A stretch of 64,000 bases of DNA from Orlajensenia leifsoniae (lineage in GTDB: Bacteria; Actinomycetota; Actinomycetes; Actinomycetales; Microbacteriaceae). Shown in pieces: positions 16,450 through 23,446 of the stretch (position 1 is its first letter; each line of letters opens with the position of its first letter). Position numbers and translations under genes: made by a program. The notes beneath the pieces are model-generated. The model made no database searches, was not told the DNA's origin, and was given only the letters and a program-made list of their open reading frames with translations. Where the stretch lies: NCBI RefSeq assembly GCF_004570845.1, contig NZ_SPQZ01000001.1:124001-188000 (forward strand), in the 5' to 3' direction.

Positions 16450-16491
16450 GCGCTTCCGCCGCGGACTGCGTCCGGGCCTCAGCGACCGCGC
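16450..16491. repeat. Dispersed 42-nt hairpin repeat, copy A
   Basis: This is one of three related 42-nt elements (others at 59821-59862 and 61338-61379). The core here is GCCGCGGACTGCGTCCGGGC, able to form a CGGAC/GTCCG stem with a 3-base loop. It lies between convergent genes and includes the stop codon of the Dabb gene, so it may double as a terminator. Confidence 0.65.
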
Positions 16492-16784
16492 GAGAACGGA
16501 ACGAGGTCCAGCTCCTGGAAGTCGGCCACCTCGGGCACCCAGCGCGTCTCGACGAACTGCACGTGAGCGGGATGCCCGTTGTACGCGGCATAGGCAGCGG
16601 CATCCGGGAACTCCATCGAGAACTGGAAGTCGTGGCTGCTCTTCTCGCTGACCTGACGCGAGATGCGGAAGTTCTCGACACCCGGAATGGCGGGGAGGAT
16701 GGCGGCGGCATCCGTGAGGAAGGCACGCTCCTCCGTCGAATCGCTCGGATGCCGCAGGACGAAGCTGACTGTGTGCTGGATCAC
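16479..16784 (-). CDS. Dabb (stress-responsive alpha/beta barrel) family protein
   Basis: This 101-residue protein has the Dabb layout: an opening strand IQHTVSFVLRH, a helix, the GVENFRISRQVSEKSSHDF segment and the C-terminal AYNGHPAHVQFVETRWVPEV with conserved His residues. Family members form dimeric ferredoxin-like barrels; roles are varied and mostly unknown. Its stop codon lies inside the hairpin repeat at 16450-16491. It is divergent from a GNAT gene. Confidence 0.85.
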   Translation of the reverse strand: MIQHTVSFVLRHPSDSTEERAFLTDAAAILPAIPGVENFRISRQVSEKSSHDFQFSMEFPDAAAYAAYNGHPAHVQFVETRWVPEVADFQELDLVPFSRGR

Positions 16785-16831
16785 CGCTCCACCGTAGCGC
16801 TGACGGCGGAGCAGTCGTAGAGTTCCGCGAC

Positions 16832-17416
16832 ATGGACGACCACGAGATCAGGCCGCTGACCGCGGAGACCTGGGACGCCTTCGCCGATCTGGCCGAGCGT
16901 CACAACGGGGTGTGGGGCGGGTGCTGGTGCACCTGGTTCCATCCGGCGTGCGAGGAGAAGGGCCAGACGGCCGAGGGCAACCGCGCCTACAAGGAACGAC
17001 TGGTGCGGGAGGGCCGGGCGCACGCGGCGCTGGTCTTCGACGGTGACACCGCCATCGCCTGGGCCGAATACGGCACCCCAGCCGAACTGCCGGTCATCCA
17101 TCATCAGAAGCAGTACCTGGCCACCCTCGACAGCCTGCCCGACTACAGGATCACCTGTCTCTTCGTCGACAAGAACCACCGTCGCGACGGCGTCGCCGAA
17201 CTCGCCGTGCGTGGAGCCGTCGCGTTGATCGGTGAAGCGGGTGGCGGCATCGTCGAGGGCTACCCCCACGACGTTCCGCCGGGAAAGAAGGTGTCGGCGT
17301 CCTTCCTCTACAACGCCACCCGCACTCTGTACGAACGAGTGGGCTTCACCTTCGTGCGGCCCAAAGGCCAGGGCAACACGGTGATGCGCATGGAGGTGGC
17401 GGATTCACGCAGGTAG
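16832..17416 (+). CDS. GNAT-family N-acetyltransferase
   Basis: This 194-residue protein starts IRPLTAETWDAFADLAER, a typical GNAT first strand and helix. It then has GGCWCTWFHP, and the acetyl-CoA strand ITCLFVDKNHRRDGVAELA followed by a helix; this is the motif A region, with an RRDGVA loop in place of a canonical Q/RxxGxG/A. The C-terminal TRTLYERVGFTFVRP is a classical GNAT ending. Substrate unknown. It is the first of three rightward genes of ordinary housekeeping type that are spaced 35-45 bases apart and may be one transcript. Confidence 0.85.
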   Translation: MDDHEIRPLTAETWDAFADLAERHNGVWGGCWCTWFHPACEEKGQTAEGNRAYKERLVREGRAHAALVFDGDTAIAWAEYGTPAELPVIHHQKQYLATLDSLPDYRITCLFVDKNHRRDGVAELAVRGAVALIGEAGGGIVEGYPHDVPPGKKVSASFLYNATRTLYERVGFTFVRPKGQGNTVMRMEVADSRR

Positions 17417-17451
17417 CCCGCACGTCGGTAGGGCGCGCTAGCGTCGTAGCC

Positions 17452-18024
17452 ATGGTGAGCTTTGCCGACAAGCCGATCCTCGACGTCACGATCGAGGAGT
17501 GGGAGGCGTACCTCTCGGGAACGCCCGACGACGGCGGCGTGCGGTTGAAGCTCCGCAAGAAGAACTCGTCGGCTCCGGGCATCACCTGGTCGGAGGCCCT
17601 CGACGTCGCCCTCTGCTACGGCTGGATCGACGGTCAGGCCGGCCGCTTCGACGAGGACTACACGTTGCAGGCGTTCACTCCGCGCCGCAAGAACAGCCCG
17701 TGGTCGCAGATCAACCGCGAGCACGTGGCCCGCCTGATCGAGGAGGGACGGATGCGGCCCGGCGGCCACGCCGAGGTCGAACGTGCCCAGGCCGACGGCC
17801 GCTGGGATGCCGCCTACCGGCAGAAGGACGCCGTGGCCCCGCCCGACCTCCAGATCGCGCTCGACAACAGTCCCGACGCCGCGGCGTTCTTCGACACCCT
17901 CACCAAGATCGACCGCTTCAGGGTCTACTTCCGCATCGGCAACATCAAGACTCCGGCCGTGCGTGCGGCGCGCATCCGCGATGTCATCGAGAAGGCCGAA
18001 CGGGGCGAACAGCACTATCGCTGA
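17452..18024 (+). CDS. YdeI/OmpD-associated (bacteriocin-protection type) family protein
   Basis: This 190-residue protein matches the YdeI family: WEAYLSG near the start, RLKLRKKNSSAPGITWSEALDVALCYGWIDGQ, the FTPRRKNSPWSQINREHVARL segment, and the C-terminal YFRIGNIKTPAVRAARI. The family takes its name from a protein linked to bacteriocin tolerance, but its biochemical function is not settled. It is cytosolic, with no signal peptide. The start ATG at 17452 is 35 bases after the GNAT gene. Confidence 0.85.
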   Translation: MVSFADKPILDVTIEEWEAYLSGTPDDGGVRLKLRKKNSSAPGITWSEALDVALCYGWIDGQAGRFDEDYTLQAFTPRRKNSPWSQINREHVARLIEEGRMRPGGHAEVERAQADGRWDAAYRQKDAVAPPDLQIALDNSPDAAAFFDTLTKIDRFRVYFRIGNIKTPAVRAARIRDVIEKAERGEQHYR

Positions 18025-18069
18025 CGGGCGAGGCGGAGGAGACTCGACAGGCAACCCTAGAGGCGCACC

Positions 18070-19035
18070 ATGACCACCATCGGAACCTGGAATCTCGAGA
18101 ATCTGTTCTCCCCGGGCAGTCCGTTCGGTCCCACGGATGCGACCACGTTCGCGCGCAAGATCTCCCTGCTCGCGTCGACGATCGCCGCAGCAGACCTCGA
18201 CGTGCTGGCCGTCGAGGAGGTCGGTGATCCCGCGGCGTTCGACGCCCTCATCGATGCCCTCGGCGACGGCTGGACCGGTGTGCTGTCGACGCATTTCGAC
18301 GTCGACCACGCCATCAGGGTGGGGTTCCTGTCGCGACTGACGATCGAGGAGACGACGGAGCACACCGCCATCCCGGCCGCCCTGCAGTCGACGCCGACGT
18401 CGGACGACGGCACTCCGCTCACGACCATGGGCCGGGGTGCTCTGAGGATCCGGGTGACCGTGGGCGGGCATCCGCTCGACCTCCTCGTCGGTCATCTGAA
18501 GAGCAAGCTGCTCTCGTTCCCGGGCCGGGTGCCCGGAACGACGTCGTTCTCGCCGCGGGACGAGGCCCAGCGCGCGCGGTTCGCCGCCTACGCGCTGAAC
18601 CGCCGCGCGGCCGAGGCCGTGGCCATGCGCGGAGTCGCGGACGACCTGCTCGACGGCGAGGGCGCCACTCGGTTGCTGGCCGTGCTCGGAGATCTCAACG
18701 ACGAGGTGCGCGCGGCGACAACGCAGATGCTGCAGGGTCCTCCCGGGTCCGAGATCGGCACGCGCGGCGAGAAGTCACCCGACAAGGGCGACGCGTGGCG
18801 CCTGCTCAATCTCGCGCCCCTCATTCCCGAGGAGCGGCGTTTCTCCCGAATCTTCGAGGGCCGCGCCGAACTCATCGACCACATCTTCGTCTCCACGGCG
18901 CTGCGGGCTCATGTCACCGATGTCGACACGGTGACCGGCGCGACGGCACTTCCGTCGATCACGCCGGATGCCGCTGCCCGCAAGGAGGCGCCGGTCTCCG
19001 ACCACGCGATGGTGGTGGCGACGCTCGACCTGTGA
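18070..19035 (+). CDS. Endonuclease/exonuclease/phosphatase (EEP) family protein
   Basis: This 321-residue protein has the EEP fold motifs in order: GTWNLENLF with the metal-site Asn (residues 5-13), DVLAVEEV with the catalytic Glu (about 45-52), VGHLKSK, LGDLNDE with Asp/Asn, and the terminal SDHAMV with the catalytic His. EEP enzymes cleave phosphodiester bonds in DNA, RNA, lipids or inositol phosphates; the substrate cannot be chosen here. No signal peptide is visible. It ends 3 bases before the convergent HNH gene. Confidence 0.87.
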   Translation: MTTIGTWNLENLFSPGSPFGPTDATTFARKISLLASTIAAADLDVLAVEEVGDPAAFDALIDALGDGWTGVLSTHFDVDHAIRVGFLSRLTIEETTEHTAIPAALQSTPTSDDGTPLTTMGRGALRIRVTVGGHPLDLLVGHLKSKLLSFPGRVPGTTSFSPRDEAQRARFAAYALNRRAAEAVAMRGVADDLLDGEGATRLLAVLGDLNDEVRAATTQMLQGPPGSEIGTRGEKSPDKGDAWRLLNLAPLIPEERRFSRIFEGRAELIDHIFVSTALRAHVTDVDTVTGATALPSITPDAAARKEAPVSDHAMVVATLDL

Positions 19036-19038
19036 TTC

Positions 19039-20499
19039 TCACTGCCGGTTGCGCATCCGGTGTCGGAGCGCCTCGGCCTGCCTCACCCGGGATCGTCGCG
19101 CCGGTCGCCACTCGGGCGGTCCGAGCTCGGGTGGGGGCATGATCTGCGGGCTGCCATCGACCATGCGCACCCGCCAGCCGCCGCGGGTCTCGATGGTGCG
19201 GTGGTGGAACCAGCAGAGCAACACCCCGTTGTCGACGTGGGTGCGTTGTTCGACAGCCCACGGGACGACGTGGTGGGCTTCGGTCTCGACGGCGGGGCGA
19301 CCGCAGATGACGCAGCCGCCGTCGCGGGCGTCCATCGCCCGACGTCGCGTCCGGTTGAAGCACCGTTCCGTGGTGCCCAGGGCGAGAACCTTCCCATTCG
19401 CGGCGAGATCGACCTGTTGGATGCCGTTCGCACAGCACAACTGCCGCACCGCGACCATGGGGATGGGAATCTCGAGTCCGTCGACGTGACCGACCCCGTG
19501 CCCCGACTCGTGATCGGCAGCGTGGACCGTGACGAGCATCGTCGGCGATGCCCCGCCCAGCGTGGGCAGCTCCCCCGACCTGCCTGCGATGTCGAACACC
19601 GTCGCCAGGGCGTCGTGCTGACGTTGACTGCGCGTGCGGGGGTCTGTGAGCTGCACCGCATTCAACCCGTCCTGCTGCGCCTGCAGTTCGAGAGCAGCGC
19701 GATCCCCCTCGGCCATGAACTTCTCCGACTGGCGCGGGTTGGTCATCGACGTGAACACGGCCTGCATGGCACCGGCGACTTCGGGAACGAGGAGGCCTCC
19801 GCACGGGATCAGGCCGTCGCGGGCGGGCTTGAACCAGAACCCGCGCGACGCGAAGTCCTTCTCGGTCGGCTCGGCACCGTCGGGATTCAGGTACGCCGCC
19901 CACGTGCCAGCCTGGATCTCGGTGATCGACGGCGGCACCGGCGGCTCCGCCGCGGCCCCGGGCTCGACCGGTTCGCCGATCGCCGCGCAGACGAGTTCAT
20001 GCTCCGCGGGTACGAACCTCGAGTAGGTGTCGGTCGGGGCGCCGCGCTTCGCCTGACTGAGGATGCGGGTGATGGTGCGCGCCGAGTCGATGCCCAACCG
20101 TCCACACGCCAGCCCCGCCCGGACGGCGTCGAACTCCGCCGGCAGCAGCTCACCGGTCAGGGCGGTGTGCTGCCGGGTCTGGGCCCCCAGTCGCAGCCGT
20201 GCCCGAGCAGTGGGCAGGTCCACCCGGGTGACGTGCTCCAGCAACTCCGCCGGGGTGGGGAACCCCATCCGCTTCGCCAACGACTCCGACCCCAGGATCG
20301 GACGGGACCGGTCGGCGACCTCACCGGCGGTGAGGACACGCACCGCGTCGGCGGCGCGGCCGGAGTCTTCGGACACGGCGGCGACGAGCAGCAGATCCTG
20401 ATCCGACAGGCCGCCCATCACCCCGACGGCAGCGGCTTCGGCGAGCAGCGCACGGTTCGCCGCCACTGCCTCCCGCATCCGCTGTCCGAGCGATTCCAT
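19039..20499 (-). CDS. DUF222 / HNH endonuclease domain protein (13E12-type), copy 1
   Basis: This 486-residue protein has an N-terminal helical DUF222 region (about 20-330) and a C-terminal HNH motif: CVICGRP...AHHVVPW...NGVLLCWFHHRTIE. This matches the actinobacterial 13E12 repeat family, present in many copies in Microbacteriaceae genomes. The HNH zinc cysteines and the catalytic His are intact. Biological role is unclear; proposals range from selfish nuclease to phage- or plasmid-linked enzyme. A second member lies at 59972-61219 and is only distantly similar. Confidence 0.9.
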   Translation of the reverse strand: MESLGQRMREAVAANRALLAEAAAVGVMGGLSDQDLLLVAAVSEDSGRAADAVRVLTAGEVADRSRPILGSESLAKRMGFPTPAELLEHVTRVDLPTARARLRLGAQTRQHTALTGELLPAEFDAVRAGLACGRLGIDSARTITRILSQAKRGAPTDTYSRFVPAEHELVCAAIGEPVEPGAAAEPPVPPSITEIQAGTWAAYLNPDGAEPTEKDFASRGFWFKPARDGLIPCGGLLVPEVAGAMQAVFTSMTNPRQSEKFMAEGDRAALELQAQQDGLNAVQLTDPRTRSQRQHDALATVFDIAGRSGELPTLGGASPTMLVTVHAADHESGHGVGHVDGLEIPIPMVAVRQLCCANGIQQVDLAANGKVLALGTTERCFNRTRRRAMDARDGGCVICGRPAVETEAHHVVPWAVEQRTHVDNGVLLCWFHHRTIETRGGWRVRMVDGSPQIMPPPELGPPEWRPARRSRVRQAEALRHRMRNRQ

Positions 20500-20567
20500 A
20501 CCCTCACGCTACGGGCACCCACCGACACTCGAGTCCCTGAATCCATCGTTTGATCAGGAAGTTTCTG

Positions 20568-20582
20568 TCCACAGGGTGTGGA
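20568..20582. repeat. Short inverted repeat resembling a DnaA box pair
   Basis: TCCACA (20568-20573) and TGTGGA (20577-20582) flank GGG. The left arm with upstream bases reads CTGTCCACA, one base from the actinobacterial DnaA box TTGTCCACA. It lies just upstream of the DUF222-HNH gene start. A single imperfect pair does not make an origin. Confidence 0.35.
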
Positions 20583-20631
20583 TTCCGACGAACGAGCGCA
20601 GCCCTGGGGAGGAGCGCCGAGCTGGGTGGAT

Positions 20632-20705
20632 CTCGATACACCTGCTCGCTGCGCTCGCGGGCTACTCGATCAGCGGAGGGGGTCGGCGAGCGAGCGGAAC
20701 GAGCC
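20632..20705. repeat. Interspersed Microbacteriaceae-type intergenic repeat
   Basis: The stretch contains CTCGATACACCTGCTCGC, TGCGCTCGCGGGC and TACTCGATCAGCGG in order. I recognise this arrangement (a TCGATAC / CTACTCGA-bounded hairpin with CGCTGCGCTCGC core) as a short repeat common between genes in Microbacteriaceae. It fills most of the gap between the HNH gene and the TetR-like gene, which otherwise holds nothing visible. Confidence 0.5.
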
Positions 20706-21956
20706 TCAGCGCGCCAGCAGTGCCGCCACGTGCGCCTCGAGCTGATCGCCGACGTCGACGCCGTCGGGGTCGTAGAGCCACTGCAGCTGCAAGCCGTCCC
20801 ACAGCGCGACCAGCCAGGACGCCTCGAACCACGGGTCGACGTCAGGCCCGAGGTCGAGCCGACTGATGATCCCGGCGAAACGGTCGATCGCCATCGCGAA
20901 ACGCTGTTCGAAGTAGGCATGAGCGGGATGCGACGGCGCCGCGGCCTCGGCCGAGAGCACGGCATAGAGCTCGATGAGGCCCGGCTCGGATGCGGCGTCG
21001 TGGCGCGCACCATCGGGGAGGGAGAGCATCGTGCCGCGCGGATCGGTCTGCGGGTCGAAGACCGTGCGCTCGCCGATCGTGGAGTCGCGGCGCTCGATCA
21101 CCGCTGCGAGCAGCTCCTCCTTGCTGGAGAAGTGGTGCAGCAGCGTCGACTTGCCGATGCCGACCTGCTCGGCGATCTCGCGCAGGCTCGCGGCATAGAA
21201 GCCGCGACTGGCGAAGACGGCGGAGGCTTCGACGATGATCTGCTCCCGGCGCTTGCGGCCCGGAGCGTAGCCGACGTCGTTCGTCCACGGCGCGAAGTCC
21301 AGCGTCGGTTCCGCATTCGAGGAGTCGACGCCCGAGTTCCCGGCGGCGGCCGTCGCCATCCCCTGCAGCTGACGCAGGTGGGTCTCGAGCATCGCCGGCA
21401 CATCGATGCGATCCGGAAGATAGAGCGATATGAGCTGCAGCCCGTCCCAGGCCGCAGCGAGGCGGATCGCCTCGCCGACGGCATCCGTCTCCGCGGAGAG
21501 CTCGCCATCGGCGATGGCCTGCGCGAAGAACTGCCCCGAGAGACCGCGCAGGCGCCGGTGCCGATCTCGGAATCGAACGTGCGCCGGGTGAGCGGCGCTG
21601 GTGGCCTCGCCGGCGAGCGTCGCGAACAACGGGATGTAGCCGGGGCGCAGGGCGTTCTGGCGGGCGATCTCGACGAAGACGTCGACCCCCATCACCCGCT
21701 CGCCGATGCGGTCCTCGTTGGCCTGCTCCAAATCGCCGACGATCACATCGAGGATCTCGTCCTTCGAGGAGAAGTGCTTGAGGACTCCCGGATGCGACAG
21801 CCCGGCCTGCGCGGCGATGTCGCGGAGGGACACCGCACCGAAGCCGCGCTCGACGAACAGGGTGGCAGCTGACTCGAGGATGGCCGCGCGCGTGCGGGCG
21901 GCGCTGGCGGCCCGCGCATTCGCGGCGCCGGCGGCGGCGATGAACACCACGCCCAT
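20706..21956 (-). CDS. Tandem TetR-family regulator (two complete TetR units in one chain)
   Basis: This 416-residue protein is two TetR repressors fused head to tail. Unit 1 has the helix-turn-helix SLRDIAAQAGLSHPGVLKHF; unit 2, about 200 residues later, has SLREIAEQVGIGKSTLLHHF. The two ligand-binding parts are also related: SAAHPAHVRF versus PSHPAHAYF, and WDGLQLISLYLPDRIDV versus WDGLQLQWLYDPDGVDV. A normal TetR protein is 190-220 residues and works as a dimer. The start at 21956 is chosen because a GGGGGA site lies 4-5 bases upstream; the ATG at 21986 abuts its GGGAGG with no spacing. It is divergent from an MFS/GH3 operon, and three 22-bp-phased operator-like repeats lie between. Confidence 0.9.
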   Translation of the reverse strand: MGVVFIAAAGAANARAASAARTRAAILESAATLFVERGFGAVSLRDIAAQAGLSHPGVLKHFSSKDEILDVIVGDLEQANEDRIGERVMGVDVFVEIARQNALRPGYIPLFATLAGEATSAAHPAHVRFRDRHRRLRGLSGQFFAQAIADGELSAETDAVGEAIRLAAAWDGLQLISLYLPDRIDVPAMLETHLRQLQGMATAAAGNSGVDSSNAEPTLDFAPWTNDVGYAPGRKRREQIIVEASAVFASRGFYAASLREIAEQVGIGKSTLLHHFSSKEELLAAVIERRDSTIGERTVFDPQTDPRGTMLSLPDGARHDAASEPGLIELYAVLSAEAAAPSHPAHAYFEQRFAMAIDRFAGIISRLDLGPDVDPWFEASWLVALWDGLQLQWLYDPDGVDVGDQLEAHVAALLAR

Positions 21957-22000
21957 GAGTCCCCCATCAGTCCGGTCGAGAGCCATCCTCCCACAGCACG

Positions 22001-22061
22001 GTTACCGCTCGGACGGCATCCGATTACCACGCGGTCTTTATTGAGTTACCACACGGTCTAT
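22001..22061. promoter_or_regulatory. Three direct operator-like repeats at 22-bp spacing
   Basis: Units start at 22001 (GTTACCGCTCGGAC), 22023 (ATTACCACGCGGTCT) and 22045 (GTTACCACACGGTCT). The last two agree at 13 of 15 positions; the first is weaker. Each strong unit contains ACC-N4-GGT, a small inverted repeat of the kind TetR proteins bind. Spacing is exactly two helical turns. The rightmost unit overlaps a possible -35 TTACCA (22046-22051) with TATGCT (22069-22074) 17 bases on. Confidence 0.6.
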
Positions 22062-22119
22062 TTTCATGTATGCTCATCCGCGAGCCGATGGCGGCTCAGG
22101 TTCATTCGAAAGGAACCCC

Positions 22120-23442
22120 ATGACAGAGTCGTCAATGGCTGGCGCAGCGACCTCGCTGGGCGCGCAGTCCGATCTCCTCCTGGCCGAATCGGCCACGGCG
22201 GGCAAGCAGAGCGGACGGGCCCCCCGCGGCTTCCTCCCCGGTCTCGCTCTCTCGAACTTCGGCGTCTACCTCGCCCTGCTCACCCCGGTGATGGTCTCGA
22301 TGGCCTTCAAGGTGCAGCACATCACCGCCTCGCCCGAGGAGGCGACCGCCCAGCTCGGCATCATCATGGGCGTCGGCGCCCTGTTCGCCCTCATCTGCAA
22401 CCCTCTCGTCGGCCGCCTCTCCGACCGCACGGCATCGCGGTTCGGCATGCGTCGCCCGTGGATGCTCGGCGGCGTGCTCGTCGCCCTCGGCGCCTTCACG
22501 CTCATCGGCGTCGCGACCAGCACCTGGATCGTGCTCATCGGCTGGTGCATCGTGCAGGCTGCGCTCAACGGCGTGCTCGCCGCGACAACCGCCACCGTGC
22601 CCGATCAGGTTCCTGTCTCGGGTCGTGGCAAGGTGTCGGGCATCGTCGGCCTGACCACCCCGCTCGGCATCCTCGGCGGCAGCTTCCTGGTGAACTTCCT
22701 CGCCGACGACGTCAGCCGATTCGTCGTTCCCGGCCTGATCGCCGTGATCGCCGTGGTCGTGTTCGTCGTCGTGCTGAAGGACCGCGTGCTCACCGAGAAG
22801 CCGGCCGAGCGCTACGGCGTGAGGGAGTTCTTCGGATCCTTCGTCTTCAACCCGCGCAAGCACCCCGACTTCGGCTGGACGTGGCTCACCAAGTTCCTCG
22901 TCATGTTCGGCTACGCCGGCATCGCCACCTTCCTGCCGTTCTACCTCGTGGAGCAGTTCAAGCTCAGCGAGCAGGATGCGATCGGCACCATCCTCATGGC
23001 CAACCTCGCCTCGATGGCCGCGATGGCGATCTCGGGCCCCATCGGCGGCATCCTCTCCGACCGGATCGGCAAGCGCCGCCCGTTCGTGGCCGTCGCCGGC
23101 GGAGTCATGGTCATCGGTCTGGTCGTGCTGGCGTTCGCACCGAGCATCGGGGTCGTCCTCCTCGCCCAGGCGATCATCGGCTTCGGCGCCGGCTCGTTCA
23201 TGTCGGTCGACATGGCTCTCGCCACGGAGGTCCTTCCCAACGCGGCGGACTCCGCCAAGGACCTCGGCGTGCTCAACATCGCCAACGCACTCCCCCAGTC
23301 CATCGCCCCGGCCATCGCCCCGATGATCATCGCCTTCGGCGCCACCACGGCGCTCGGCGGCTACACCGTCTACTACCTCTTCGGCGCGCTCGTCGCCCTC
23401 GCCGGCGCCGTGCTCGTCTATCGCATCAAGGGAGTGAAGTAA
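22120..23442 (+). CDS. MFS transporter (GPH/sugar-type)
   Basis: This 440-residue membrane protein has about 12 hydrophobic segments. The loop between helices 2 and 3 reads NPLVGRLSDRTASRFGMRRPW, the signature of the MFS superfamily with the MRRPW ending common in glycoside (GPH-like) and sugar transporters. A repeat of the motif, GPIGGILSDRIGKRRPF, appears in the second half. The ATG at 22120 has an AAAGGA site. The GH3 gene follows after 4 bases, so the pair probably imports a glycoside and cleaves it inside. Confidence 0.9.
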   Translation: MTESSMAGAATSLGAQSDLLLAESATAGKQSGRAPRGFLPGLALSNFGVYLALLTPVMVSMAFKVQHITASPEEATAQLGIIMGVGALFALICNPLVGRLSDRTASRFGMRRPWMLGGVLVALGAFTLIGVATSTWIVLIGWCIVQAALNGVLAATTATVPDQVPVSGRGKVSGIVGLTTPLGILGGSFLVNFLADDVSRFVVPGLIAVIAVVVFVVVLKDRVLTEKPAERYGVREFFGSFVFNPRKHPDFGWTWLTKFLVMFGYAGIATFLPFYLVEQFKLSEQDAIGTILMANLASMAAMAISGPIGGILSDRIGKRRPFVAVAGGVMVIGLVVLAFAPSIGVVLLAQAIIGFGAGSFMSVDMALATEVLPNAADSAKDLGVLNIANALPQSIAPAIAPMIIAFGATTALGGYTVYYLFGALVALAGAVLVYRIKGVK

Positions 23443-23446
23443 CACC

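Noticed and set aside
16450-16491. Insertion sequence end or attachment site
   Set aside because: No transposase, integrase or target duplication near any of the three copies; hairpin character fits a REP- or terminator-like element better.
20568-20582. Replication origin
   Set aside because: Only one imperfect DnaA-box pair, no dnaA/dnaN genes or AT-rich unwinding region.
20706-21956. Double TetR frame as two genes joined by a sequencing error
   Set aside because: The linker region keeps good codon use and no start or ribosome site is evident before the second unit; kept as a real fusion, though read-level proof is not available here.
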